Assembly (NCBI GenBank): GCA_905215725.1
Contig: CAJMRD010000002.1
Coordinates: 1-49,285, forward strand
From: an uncultured bacterium
Lineage (GTDB): Bacteria > Actinomycetota > Coriobacteriia > Coriobacteriales > Coriobacteriaceae
Direction of reading: 5' to 3'
Length of the DNA: 49,285 bases
The position numbers and the translations under genes were made by a program. Below, piece after piece: positions 32,171-40,710 of the stretch. Position 1 is the stretch's first letter; each line of letters starts with the position of its first letter. The notes below the pieces were generated by a model, which saw nothing but the letters and a program-made list of their open reading frames with translations, was not told the origin of the DNA and searched no databases.

Positions 32171-32830
32171 GTGTCCGCATTTCCGTTCGACGCCGTTATC
32201 TTTGACATGGACGGCGTCATTGTCGATACCGAGTATTACTACCTGGGCGAGACCGCCGCGTTTGCCAAGGAGCTTGGGCTTAACCTGACTCAAGAGGAGT
32301 TGAACGGGCAGGTCGGTACCTCGCATCAGTTCTTCCTGCGTATGCTGGTCGATTGGTTTGAGCGCGCCGGTAAGGGGCATTTAACTGGCGAGGAAGCGTT
32401 GGCCCGTTGGGACGAGTGGGCGCATAAGCGTCCGCGCGACTATCAGGCTTTGATTAACCCAGGCGCCGTGGATACGATTCGAGAGCTGCCGCGCCGTGGC
32501 GTTCGCGTGGCGCTTGCCAGCTCGTCTCCCATGGATAGCATCGAGGAAGTGCTCAACGCATGCGGGCTGTCGGATGCCTTTGAGTATGTGGTGAGCGGCG
32601 AGCAGTTTAAGGAGAGCAAGCCCGAGCCCGACATCTACCTGCATGCGCTGGACCTGCTGGGGCTGCCCGCGAATCGCTGCTGCTGCGTTGAGGATTCGGT
32701 GCCTGGCATCACTGCCGGCAAGCGAGCCGGCCTGACAGTCATTGCCAAGCGCGAGGAACGCTTTGGCTTTAGCCAGGATGCCGCGGACAAGATTATCGAC
32801 CAGCTGCCGGAGCTGCTCGCGCTTTCTTAG
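32171..32830 (+). CDS. HAD phosphatase of the beta-phosphoglucomutase-like group
   Basis: A 219-residue HAD subfamily IA enzyme. FDMDGVIVDTE is motif I with the nucleophile and acid aspartates; a helical C1 cap follows; LASSSPMDSIEEVL is motif II; KPEPDIYLHAL carries the lysine; CCCVEDSVPGITAGKRAG is motif IV. Members act as sugar-phosphate phosphatases or phosphosugar mutases. GTG 32171 has ggagggtgcc upstream and starts just before the first strand. Confidence 0.9.
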   Translation: MSAFPFDAVIFDMDGVIVDTEYYYLGETAAFAKELGLNLTQEELNGQVGTSHQFFLRMLVDWFERAGKGHLTGEEALARWDEWAHKRPRDYQALINPGAVDTIRELPRRGVRVALASSSPMDSIEEVLNACGLSDAFEYVVSGEQFKESKPEPDIYLHALDLLGLPANRCCCVEDSVPGITAGKRAGLTVIAKREERFGFSQDAADKIIDQLPELLALS

Positions 32831-32914
32831 GGGTGCGGTAGTTGCGCGTTTTTCGGGTCTGATGAGTAAATACCCGACATTTTGGTGCGGCACCTAGCAT
32901 ACTTTAAGCTAATG

Positions 32915-32953
32915 CGGGCTTAAGGGCTTGTTGAATGCCCTTAAGCCCGTTTT
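32915..32953 (+). terminator. Terminator upstream of the gntR gene
   Basis: A perfect 13-bp stem (cgggcttaagggc / gcccttaagcccg), a 9-nt loop and TTTT tail end the HAD transcript. TTGAAT-N16-TAGAAT at 32931-32958 overlaps its right half and may be the promoter of the gntR gene. Confidence 0.9.
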
Positions 32954-32980
32954 AGAATTAATTGGGCTGGGAGAGGGTAT

Positions 32981-33724
32981 ATGCCACCGACTGAAGGACT
33001 AACTGACGGTAAAGCAGCGATACCGCTGTACCAACAGGTTATCGATATCATTAAAAACGAAATCAATTCCGGTGCCTACAAGGCGGGCGCGCGGATACCC
33101 AACGAATTCGAATTGGCTGAGAACTATAAAGTTGGCCGCGTTACCGTGCGACGCGCTATTGAGGAGCTCGTCCAGCAGGGCTATCTAACGAAGCGGCAGG
33201 GGAAAGGCACGTTTGTCAATGCCCCCAAGCTTAAGCGCAAGATTCGCCAGAAGGATGACGTCCAGAGTTTTTCGGACGCATGCCGCGTTAACGGAATGGA
33301 GCCGGGGGCGTGCGTCATTTCGAGAAAGATACTGCCGGCAGATTCTACCGAAGCGCAGTTCTTTGGTGTTCCCGTTGGAACTGATTTGATTTGCGTTGAG
33401 CGTGTACGTACTGCCGATGGCGTCCCTGTCATGCTCGAGAACAACATATACGTTTACGAGGACAACGCCTATCTATCAACGGCACCTCTATCTAACCAAT
33501 CCATTTTTGAGTTCGTGCGCAACCGAACGGGCCGCACGCCCGCGTTTACCGACCCGTGCACGCTCGAGATCGCGTGCGCGTCGCCCGAGGTCGCTCGGCT
33601 GTTGGCAGTTCCCGTTGGCGAACCCTTGTTTTATATGGAAGCCTTCTTTTTCGATGAGCAGCGGCGGCCGTTTATCATCGGTCGTCAGCGGATCGTTGGG
33701 TCTCGCTACGTTTTTGACATCTAG
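32981..33724 (+). CDS. GntR-family (HutC subfamily) regulator of the frl-like cluster
   Basis: A 247-residue regulator. The N-terminal winged helix spans about 12-82 (IPLYQQVIDIIKNEI, then RVTVRRAIEELVQQGYLTK and GKGTFV). The rest is a UTRA effector domain of the HutC type, which binds small metabolites such as sugar phosphates. Its place just before the frl-like genes matches FrlR in enterobacteria. The natural target is the promoter-palindrome unit at 33835-33900. The effector is probably a pathway phosphosugar (inference). Confidence 0.92.
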   Translation: MPPTEGLTDGKAAIPLYQQVIDIIKNEINSGAYKAGARIPNEFELAENYKVGRVTVRRAIEELVQQGYLTKRQGKGTFVNAPKLKRKIRQKDDVQSFSDACRVNGMEPGACVISRKILPADSTEAQFFGVPVGTDLICVERVRTADGVPVMLENNIYVYEDNAYLSTAPLSNQSIFEFVRNRTGRTPAFTDPCTLEIACASPEVARLLAVPVGEPLFYMEAFFFDEQRRPFIIGRQRIVGSRYVFDI

Positions 33725-33736
33725 GACATTGCGAAT

Positions 33737-33772
33737 GGAAACGCCCGGTGGATCATCTCACCGGGCGTTTCC
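33737..33772 (+). terminator. Terminator after the gntR gene
   Basis: A perfect 14-bp stem (ggaaacgcccggtg / caccgggcgtttcc) with an 8-nt loop directly after the regulator stop. The T residues lie inside the stem, so termination may be incomplete. Confidence 0.7.
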
Positions 33773-33834
33773 ATACCGTTCACGGCGCGAACACAACCGT
33801 TCAACCGCGTTGCGGCAACCAGTTTGAAATTATC

Positions 33835-33900
33835 TTGATGAAGGAAAAAGCTGCTGGTAATCTATGGGACGTCATAGAACGTTTGCCTTATGCAAACGTT
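33835..33900 (+). promoter_or_regulatory. Promoter and perfect operator dyad of the frl-like cluster
   Basis: TTGATG (33835-33840), a 17-bp spacer and TAATCT (33858-33863) form a promoter with start near 33870. The perfect palindrome AACGTTTGC-N5-GCAAACGTT occupies 33878-33900, about +9 to +31, a classic road-block position for a repressor. The GntR protein encoded just upstream is the natural candidate; a LacI-family protein encoded elsewhere is also possible given the central pattern. Confidence 0.65.
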
Positions 33901-33942
33901 GAAGCGAGATGCGATGCAGTCTCGAGTTCTTTGGAGGTATCT

Positions 33943-35406
33943 ATGTCAGATACGAAGGCGAAGAAGACAAACAGACGTTTTAAGTTCAAATTACCGCATG
34001 TCTATACGATCATGTTCTTGCTGATCGTTGTCTTTGCGGTCCTGACTTGGATCGTTCCCTCTGGTCAGTATCAGCGCAAGACGATTTCAACAGCGGCGGG
34101 CGAGCGTGAAGTCGCCGTTGCTGGAACCTATGAACAGGTCGATAAGAACTACACCGATTCCGAGACCGGCGAGACCATCAATCTGGGCCAGGATATCTTC
34201 GCGGTTCTGCAAGCGCCCACCAAGGGTATCCAAGAGGCTGCCGACGTCGTTGCGTTCGTCTTATTGATTGGCGGATCGTTCGCGATCATCACCAAGACCA
34301 ACGCTTTGAATGCCGGCATGAGCCGTGTGATTAAAAAGCTCAAGAACAAGGACATCCTCATCATTCCCATCACGATGACATTGCTGTCCATTTGCGGCAC
34401 TACGTTTGGCATGTCTGAGGAAGCCCTGCCGTTCTATGCCATCTTCATTCCCATCATGATGGGTATCGGTTATGACTCGATGACGGCATTCATCATCTGC
34501 TTCCTTGGTCCTAACCTGGGATATTGTGCTTCGACCATCGACCCGTTTAATGTTTTGATCGCCCAAGGCATCATTGGCATCGAGGGCAATCCGCAACTGT
34601 GGCTGCGCGCCGTTTCTTGGGTCATCTTCACTGCCGTCGGTATCGCATGGGCCATGCGCTACGCCATGCGCGTCAAGAAAAACCCCGAGTCGTCCATTGT
34701 GTACGAGGACGATAAGCTCAAGCGTATTGAGTTTTCCGTGACCGATGCCTCCATCGAGGAAGAGTTCACTATCCGTCAGAAGCTCGTGCTTATCGATTTT
34801 GCTTGCGGTATGGGCATTATCGTCTGGGGTCTTGTTACCCAGGGCTGGTACATGAATGAGATTTCCGCCGTGTTCCTTGGCATGGGCTTGCTTGCCGGTA
34901 TCCTGGGCGGCCTTGACCAGCAGACGATCGCAGAGGAGTTCGTTAAGGGTCTCGCCGACTTTGCGTACGCTGCCATCGTTATCGGTATCGCTCGCGGTAT
35001 TCTGGTCATCGCCGAGGGCGGCATGATCATCGACACCATCCTCCAGGCGCTCGCTACCGCGCTTGCCGGTGCACCCGCCGCCGTCTACACCACGTTTATG
35101 TATATCGTCCTTGGCCTGCTCTCTTTGCTGGTTCCCTCGAGTTCTGGCCTGGCGGCGCTCACCATGCCCGTTATGGGCCCCCTGACCGAGCTCATGGGCC
35201 TCAATCCCGAGGCGGCCGTCACCGCGCTCCAGTTTGCCAACCAGACCATCAACACCATCAGCCCCGTGGCGGGCATGACGGTCGCCGGTCTTGCCGTGGC
35301 TAGGATTTCGTTTGGCCAATGGTGGAAGACCATTTGGAAGTTCTTCATTTTCATGGTCGTCTTTGGCCTGATCGTAACGGCAATCTCTGGCATGCTTCCG
35401 GTGTAG
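33943..35406 (+). CDS. YfcC-family membrane transporter
   Basis: A 487-residue integral membrane protein of the YfcC/DcuC-like (C4-dicarboxylate anaerobic carrier) family. It starts with KLPHVYTIMFLLIVVFAVLTWIVPSGQY, the typical first helix, and has about 11-12 membrane helices with GTTFGMSEEALPFYAI, GPNLGYCASTIDPFNV and LLVPSSSGLAALTMPVMGPL as conserved blocks. It heads the frl-like operon and is the likely importer of its substrate, in place of the FrlA permease of E. coli. ATG 33943 is chosen for ggagg 7 nt upstream. Confidence 0.88.
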   Translation: MSDTKAKKTNRRFKFKLPHVYTIMFLLIVVFAVLTWIVPSGQYQRKTISTAAGEREVAVAGTYEQVDKNYTDSETGETINLGQDIFAVLQAPTKGIQEAADVVAFVLLIGGSFAIITKTNALNAGMSRVIKKLKNKDILIIPITMTLLSICGTTFGMSEEALPFYAIFIPIMMGIGYDSMTAFIICFLGPNLGYCASTIDPFNVLIAQGIIGIEGNPQLWLRAVSWVIFTAVGIAWAMRYAMRVKKNPESSIVYEDDKLKRIEFSVTDASIEEEFTIRQKLVLIDFACGMGIIVWGLVTQGWYMNEISAVFLGMGLLAGILGGLDQQTIAEEFVKGLADFAYAAIVIGIARGILVIAEGGMIIDTILQALATALAGAPAAVYTTFMYIVLGLLSLLVPSSSGLAALTMPVMGPLTELMGLNPEAAVTALQFANQTINTISPVAGMTVAGLAVARISFGQWWKTIWKFFIFMVVFGLIVTAISGMLPV

Positions 35407-35415
35407 GTGGTTGTG

Positions 35416-36999
35416 ATGTCTGATCGTTTGACGGTCCTGACGTCTAAGAGCGTCTTTACCGGTACGGGGGACCTGCCGTTTGAAGGTTTCGTAGCGGTCC
35501 GTGGCAATCGAATTGAGGCTGTTGGCACCAAGTGTGAGGTAGCTTCGTATTTGACCCAGGCGGACGAGGTAGTTGACCTGGGCGACCGCACCGTCATGCC
35601 CGGCCTGATCGACGTGCATACCTTCTATACAGGCTGGGCGCTGCGGACATTGGGGTCTGATCTGTCCGGCATCGCCGATGCCAAAGAGGCCGTGTCGCTC
35701 TTGCGTGCATGGAAAGAAGGTCATCCGGATTGCGCGGCGGCTTTTGGCCACAACCTACCCGAAACGTTGGCATCGGATGCCGAGAACGCAAATACAGCAG
35801 CTGTGTTTGACGATTGTTTTGGCGATATCCCCGTCGTATGCTTTACATCGGGTGCGGAGACCTGCGTTCTCAATGCTGCCGCTAGTGCGCGATACGGCTT
35901 TACACCCCAGGCGTGCTATGCCGAGAAAATCTGGCGCATGATGAGCGATTTCCTCGCGCTGCCCGAGGTGCGTGCCGGGTATTCGGACTACATGAACATG
36001 CTTAACGAGCGCGGCGTTACCGCCATCAAGGAGATGGCGTTTGATGACTATTACGGCTTTGCCGACGAAATGGCTCGCCGTGAGGAATCTGGTGAGCTGA
36101 CGGTTCGCGTCTCTATGATGTCACAGCCGGTGGGTGCCGGTGCAAATCTGGCATATGCCCGCGAGGCGCGAGAGCGCTTCCGGGGACCGTTCGTTCGTTT
36201 TTCTGGCTTCAACCGTATGACCGATCGCGGCGTATGGGCGGGGCTTGCCGAGATGATAGACCCCTATGAGGACTCGGCCGATGCGGGCGCTGCCGGCAAG
36301 ACGGTCGTCGAGGAGCCAGAGTGGGATCTGATTGAGAACGAGCTGCGTGCAATTGATGCTGACGGATTCCGATATTCCTTGCATTGCCAGGGCGATGGCG
36401 CCGTTCGTCGCACCGTGGCGCTCTATGCCTCGCTGCCTCGAGACGAGCATGGACGGATGCTTCGTCGCCATGCGATTACCGATCTCGAGAACTCTGACCC
36501 GACCGATCTTGTCGAGTTTGGCAAGTTGGGTGGAATTTGCGAGGTCTATCCGCAGATTCTGACGCTGGACCGGCGCGAGGATTGCCTGTCGATGATGCGT
36601 CGACAAATTGGCGAGACGCGACTTTTGCACAGCTGGAATCGCCGCGGCATGGAAGATTCCGGATGCACAGTGTGCTGTGGCACGGATTTACCGCTGCTGA
36701 TTCCGAGCCTGGGCGAGTCAATCTACAGCGCGTGCGGCGGATTCTTCGCCGACGGACTGCCCGTGAATGAGGCCAACGCGCTGACGCTTGTCGAGCTCTT
36801 GCGCGCTTGGACTGCCGGGGGCGCGTACGATCTGATGCGCGAAGACGAGCTGGGTACGCTTGAGGTTGGCAAGATTGCCGATATCTGCGTGCTCGATCGG
36901 GATGTGTTTGACCTCGATTATCGCGACGCACGCGATCTTGCGGTTGATATGACGATGTCGGACGGACAAATCGTGTTCGATCGAAATAAGGAGGCATAA
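35416..36999 (+). CDS. YtcJ-like amidohydrolase with altered metal motif
   Basis: A 527-residue amidohydrolase of the YtcJ (amidohydrolase 3) type. RTVMPGLIDVHTFYTG is the first-strand block; SLHCQGDGAVRR, RHAITDLEN and CGTDLPLLIPS match the later histidine and aspartate blocks. The usual HxH in strand 1 reads His-Thr-Phe, so one metal ligand is lost and activity may be changed. Members cleave N-acyl or amide bonds, which would suit trimming of a glycated peptide or acyl amino acid; this is inference. ATG 35416 is 9 nt after aggtgg, and the transporter stop lies just before. Confidence 0.83.
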   Translation: MSDRLTVLTSKSVFTGTGDLPFEGFVAVRGNRIEAVGTKCEVASYLTQADEVVDLGDRTVMPGLIDVHTFYTGWALRTLGSDLSGIADAKEAVSLLRAWKEGHPDCAAAFGHNLPETLASDAENANTAAVFDDCFGDIPVVCFTSGAETCVLNAAASARYGFTPQACYAEKIWRMMSDFLALPEVRAGYSDYMNMLNERGVTAIKEMAFDDYYGFADEMARREESGELTVRVSMMSQPVGAGANLAYAREARERFRGPFVRFSGFNRMTDRGVWAGLAEMIDPYEDSADAGAAGKTVVEEPEWDLIENELRAIDADGFRYSLHCQGDGAVRRTVALYASLPRDEHGRMLRRHAITDLENSDPTDLVEFGKLGGICEVYPQILTLDRREDCLSMMRRQIGETRLLHSWNRRGMEDSGCTVCCGTDLPLLIPSLGESIYSACGGFFADGLPVNEANALTLVELLRAWTAGGAYDLMREDELGTLEVGKIADICVLDRDVFDLDYRDARDLAVDMTMSDGQIVFDRNKEA

Positions 37000-37000
37000 G

Positions 37001-37852
37001 ATGTCTGAATCCAAACCGACGCTGCACCGCGAGCAGATTGCGGGCATGAATATCCACTACATCATGTGGTCGCTCGATTACTTCCTTGATGTGCAGCAGC
37101 GTTTGGGCTTTGAGTCCATTGAGCTGTGGTGTGCGGAGCCGCATGTGACGCTCGACCACACGGGCTACTTTGAGGCTGAGGTCCTGGCGAAAAAGGCTGC
37201 AGACCGTGGGCTTAGGTATCGTACTCTGTGCCCCGAGAATGTTGTCTATCCTTGGCAGTACTGCGCACGCAAACCGCTGCATGAACAGCGCAGCCTGGCG
37301 TACTTTAAGCACGGCATTGAGCTTGCCGAGGTACTTGGGTGCGACCGTATGTCCATCAACTCGGGCTGGGGCGACTGGGACGAGGACCGCGAGGAAGCCT
37401 GGAAGCGCAGCCGCGAGCACTTGTCCATTCTGGCGGAGTATGCCGGCGAGCACGGTCTGGTGCTTACGATGGAAAGTCTGCGTCCCGAGGAGAGCAACCT
37501 TGTGACGACGGTTTCCGATGCGAAGCGCATGATTGACGAGGTCGCGAGCCCGTACTTACAGCCCATGGTTGATACAACCGCGATGGGCGTTGCAGGCGAG
37601 ACGCTCGAGGACTGGTTTGCCGCCTTTGGTGATGGGGCAATTCACGAGATGCACTTTATCGACGGTGACCCGTATGGCCATCTGGTGTGGGGCGATGGCA
37701 AGCACGATATGGACGCCTTCGTCGCCACGCTCAACGCCCATGGTTTCGACGGCATGCTGGGCCAGGAAATCACGGACGGTCGTTACTACGATGATCCGGC
37801 GGCGGCAGATGCCAAGAACATGGCCGCATTCGAGAAATATCTGATTGACTAA
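37001..37852 (+). CDS. frlC: Sugar-phosphate isomerase/epimerase-like protein (FrlC type)
   Basis: A 283-residue TIM-barrel protein of the xylose-isomerase-like family. IHYIMWSLDYFLDVQQRLGFESIELWCAEPH is the family start; TMESLRPEESN supplies a metal glutamate, MHFIDGDPYGHLVWGDG the histidine and asparate region, and GQEITDG the last glutamate. FrlC of E. coli interconverts fructoselysine and psicoselysine, and its position next to FrlB- and FrlD-like genes suggests a similar epimerisation of a glycated amino compound. The start has aaggagg. Exact substrate is inferred from context. Confidence 0.78.
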   Translation: MSESKPTLHREQIAGMNIHYIMWSLDYFLDVQQRLGFESIELWCAEPHVTLDHTGYFEAEVLAKKAADRGLRYRTLCPENVVYPWQYCARKPLHEQRSLAYFKHGIELAEVLGCDRMSINSGWGDWDEDREEAWKRSREHLSILAEYAGEHGLVLTMESLRPEESNLVTTVSDAKRMIDEVASPYLQPMVDTTAMGVAGETLEDWFAAFGDGAIHEMHFIDGDPYGHLVWGDGKHDMDAFVATLNAHGFDGMLGQEITDGRYYDDPAAADAKNMAAFEKYLID

Positions 37853-37914
37853 AACAACCATCGGCCACGCAACCAACGTCATTGATTGCGGGCCAAATAA
37901 GAAAGGAACTGGAT

Positions 37915-38883
37915 ATGAACGCACACGATCTGATCAAAGAGGCAATTGCCGAGAAGGGCAAGTTCGACAGCGTCTACTGGATTGCTTGCGGTGGCTCCAT
38001 GATCGATTTGATCCCGGCCCATGAGCTTCTGCAGCGCGAGGCAACCACCTTCACTTCGTATATCTATACGGCTCGCGAGTTCGATATCATGCGTCCGCGT
38101 CGTCTGGGCGAGAAGTCCCTGGTCATCGCTTGTAGCCACAGTGGCAACACCCCTGAGGTCGTCGAGGGCTGCGAGATTGCCCTTGCTGCCGGCGCTACGG
38201 TGATCGCCCAGACCGACAACGCTGGATCTAAGATCGACACCGGTAAATGGACCACGTGGGTCTACCCGTGGGGCGAGGGCGTGCCGCAGGCCGAGGTCCC
38301 CGCTGGCATTTCGCTGTCGCTTGCGGCAGAGCTGCTCGATCAGCAGGAGGGTTACGCCGATCTTGCCGATATGTATGCCGGTATCGCCGAGATGGATAAG
38401 ATTCTTCCCCCGGCACGCGAGAAGGTAAATGCCGAGCTGGGCGATCGTTTTGCCAAGCTTTGCCAGGAGCACGAGTTCTTCTACATTCTGGGCAGCGGTC
38501 CCAACTTTAGCCAGACCTACGGTTTCGCTATCTGCTCTCTTATGGAGATGCAGTGGCAGCACTGCAGCTACATCCACTCTGCCGAGTACTTCCACGGCCC
38601 CTTCGAGGCTACTCAGGATGGCGTTTTTTACTTCCTGCAGATGGGCTCCAGCGAGTGCCGTGCTATGGACGAGCGCGCCCTGGCGTTCCTTAAGACGCAT
38701 ACCGATACGCTGATGGTGCTCGATGCCAAGGAGTACGGTATGGAAGCCGTGCCGGCGAGCGTCCGTGCCTATCTGGACCCGGTGCTGTTCTACGCCATGA
38801 ACTGCGAGCTGCGTGCTGCACGCGGCAAGGTGTTTGATCACGATCCCGATTTCCGTCGCTATATGGGTGTTGTCGAGTACTAG
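37915..38883 (+). CDS. frlB: FrlB-like SIS-domain deglycase
   Basis: A 322-residue protein with two SIS sugar-isomerase domains. Typical FrlB blocks are WIACGGSMIDLIP, ACSHSGNTPEVVEG, LGSGPNFSQTYGFAICSLMEMQW, HSAEYFHGPFE and the RRYMGVVEY end. FrlB splits fructoselysine 6-phosphate into glucose 6-phosphate and lysine; relatives act on glucosaminate, fructose-aspartate or fructosyl-asparagine phosphates. Glucose 6-phosphate would enter glycolysis through Pgi. GAAAGGA precedes ATG 37915. Identity of the amino part is not readable. Confidence 0.85.
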   Translation: MNAHDLIKEAIAEKGKFDSVYWIACGGSMIDLIPAHELLQREATTFTSYIYTAREFDIMRPRRLGEKSLVIACSHSGNTPEVVEGCEIALAAGATVIAQTDNAGSKIDTGKWTTWVYPWGEGVPQAEVPAGISLSLAAELLDQQEGYADLADMYAGIAEMDKILPPAREKVNAELGDRFAKLCQEHEFFYILGSGPNFSQTYGFAICSLMEMQWQHCSYIHSAEYFHGPFEATQDGVFYFLQMGSSECRAMDERALAFLKTHTDTLMVLDAKEYGMEAVPASVRAYLDPVLFYAMNCELRAARGKVFDHDPDFRRYMGVVEY

Positions 38884-38897
38884 AAGGGGCAAAGGCC

Positions 38898-39761
38898 ATG
38901 GCATTTAACGTTAACGCGCTCGGATTTGGCGACAACGTCGTCGATCGCTACGAGCATATCCACACCATGTATCCTGGCGGCAACGCGGTGAACTTCGCCG
39001 TTTATGCCAAGAAATGCGGTGCCGCACGTTCTGCATACATGGGCATTTTTGGCAATGACGCCGCTGCCGAGCATGTCATTGCAAGCCTCGAGGATGAGGG
39101 TATCGAGCTTGACAAGTGCGAGCAGATGATTGGCGAGAACGGAGCGGCTCGTGTGACCGTCGTCGACGGTGACCGCGTCTTCCTCGGCTCCAACGAGGGC
39201 GGTATCCGTGGCGATGCGCGCTATGTCCTCAATCGCTTTGACCTTGCGTACATGAAGCAGTTCGATGTGGTTCATTCGGGCAACTATTGCTTTACCGAGC
39301 GCGAGCTGCCCAAGTTGAAGGCTGCGGGCGTCACGGTCTCTTTTGACTTTTCAGACGACTCCACCGACGAGTACTACGAGCAGATTGCGCCCTACGTCGA
39401 TTTTGCTTTCTTTAGTGCGGCGGACGCCGCGAGTGAGGACGAGATTCGCGAGCGTCTGGCATGGGTGAAGGGCCTGGGTCCGCGTTTTGTGTCGGCTACG
39501 GCGGGCGCCGAGGGCTGCATTGCTTACGACGGCGAGCGTTATTACCGCCAGCTGGCTAAACCGGTAACGGACATGAAAGACACCATGGGGGCGGGCGACT
39601 CGTTCCTCACCTCGTTTTTGATGTGCTATCTCGATTCCGCCAAGCGCGGTGAGGATGGCGCCGAGGCCATCGAGCGCGCGCTCGACTTTGCTGCCGGGTT
39701 TGCCTCGACCGTGTGCGGTATGGAAGGTTCTTGGGGCCACGGAGCACCAATCGTCGAATAG
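38898..39761 (+). CDS. frlD: FrlD-like PfkB-family sugar kinase
   Basis: A 287-residue ribokinase-family kinase close to fructoselysine 6-kinase. The start, LGFGDNVVDRYEHIHTMYPGGNAVNFAVYAKKCG, has the FrlD pattern (GDN-VD then GGNAVN), and DTMGAGDSFLTSFL is the PfkB signature with the catalytic aspartate. It would phosphorylate the imported Amadori compound for the FrlB-like enzyme encoded directly upstream. Its stop is followed by an internal hairpin. Confidence 0.87.
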   Translation: MAFNVNALGFGDNVVDRYEHIHTMYPGGNAVNFAVYAKKCGAARSAYMGIFGNDAAAEHVIASLEDEGIELDKCEQMIGENGAARVTVVDGDRVFLGSNEGGIRGDARYVLNRFDLAYMKQFDVVHSGNYCFTERELPKLKAAGVTVSFDFSDDSTDEYYEQIAPYVDFAFFSAADAASEDEIRERLAWVKGLGPRFVSATAGAEGCIAYDGERYYRQLAKPVTDMKDTMGAGDSFLTSFLMCYLDSAKRGEDGAEAIERALDFAAGFASTVCGMEGSWGHGAPIVE

Positions 39762-39831
39762 CTTAAGAAAGCGTACGGCGGTCTGGCTATGAGGCCTTGG
39801 ACAGCCGATGCAAAACAATAAGCAAAACGCG

Positions 39832-39865
39832 AAAAGGGGGCTCGCCATGTGGCGGGTCCCCTTTT
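39832..39865 (+). terminator. Hairpin separating the two halves of the frl-like cluster
   Basis: A 15-bp stem with two G-U pairs starts with aaaaggggg, has a 4-nt loop (atgt) and ends in cccctttt. It can act as a partial terminator between the first and second kinase genes. No clear promoter follows, so the second half probably depends on read-through. Confidence 0.7.
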
Positions 39866-39882
39866 GAACATTGGAGAAGACC

Positions 39883-40683
39883 ATGGGTATTAAAGCGTGC
39901 GCGGCTGGTTTTTGCTGCGCGGACGTCTATCAGAACATCGGCGTGTTCTATCCGACTGGTAACGGCATTGACTGGGGTATCCATCTTGCACGAATGGGCG
40001 TTTCGGTATCCGCCGTGTCGGTTGTCGGCAAGGACGAGTACGGAGACAAGATGAGAGAGGCGCTGGCCGCTGAGGGGTTCGATATCTCACATCTGCGGGT
40101 GGAGGATGGCGACACCTCGGTGATGCTCATGGCATTGAAAGACGGCGTCGATCGCGTGCATCTCGAGGCAATCGATGGCGTAATGGAGACATATCGTCCG
40201 AATGAAGATGACCGGGCGTTTATCCTAGAGCATGACATCATTCATACCGACCTGTTTGGCAATTGTTTGGACCTCCTGCCCGAATGGCATGATGCGGGCA
40301 AGACGGTGGTTATGGACTTCTCGGTGTTCAGCCAGGATCCCGAATATGCATGCGAGGCTCATTTTCCTTACGTAGACTATGCGTTCATGTCGTTTGAAGA
40401 GGACACTCCGGAGCTGCGAGACTGGGTACGCCACGTGCAGGAATTGGGACCGCGCGTTGCGGTTGCCACGCTTGGCGAGAAGGGAAGCATTGCCTATGAC
40501 GGTGAGCGCTTCTATGAGTGCGGGATCGTACCGGCGGAGAAGGTCGTTAATACCGTGGGTGCCGGCGACTCGTATATTGCCGGGTTTACCAAGGGCGTGA
40601 TCGATGGCCTTGATATTCCGGCGTGTATGAAGGCGGGCGCCGAACTGTCGTCCCGAGTGATTGGTTCGTTTGAGCCGTACTAG
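39883..40683 (+). CDS. Second FrlD-like PfkB-family kinase
   Basis: A 266-residue ribokinase-family protein, also of FrlD type but diverged: CCADVYQNIGVFYPTGNGIDWGIHLARMG at the start replaces GDN/GGNAVN with CADVY/GNGIDW, in the sugar-recognition region. NTVGAGDSYIAGF is the PfkB signature. The changes suggest a different but related substrate from the kinase at 38898. GGAGAAG precedes ATG 39883; four upstream in-frame codons are dropped. It heads the second part of the cluster. Confidence 0.82.
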   Translation: MGIKACAAGFCCADVYQNIGVFYPTGNGIDWGIHLARMGVSVSAVSVVGKDEYGDKMREALAAEGFDISHLRVEDGDTSVMLMALKDGVDRVHLEAIDGVMETYRPNEDDRAFILEHDIIHTDLFGNCLDLLPEWHDAGKTVVMDFSVFSQDPEYACEAHFPYVDYAFMSFEEDTPELRDWVRHVQELGPRVAVATLGEKGSIAYDGERFYECGIVPAEKVVNTVGAGDSYIAGFTKGVIDGLDIPACMKAGAELSSRVIGSFEPY

Positions 40684-40710
40684 GGTCAAATGCCTGGAAA
40701 GGAGTACGAA

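Noticed and set aside
34261..35751. 496-codon open frame antisense to the transporter and amidohydrolase genes
   Set aside because: It crosses the boundary of two clear genes and encodes a charged, low-complexity product typical of an antisense membrane gene.
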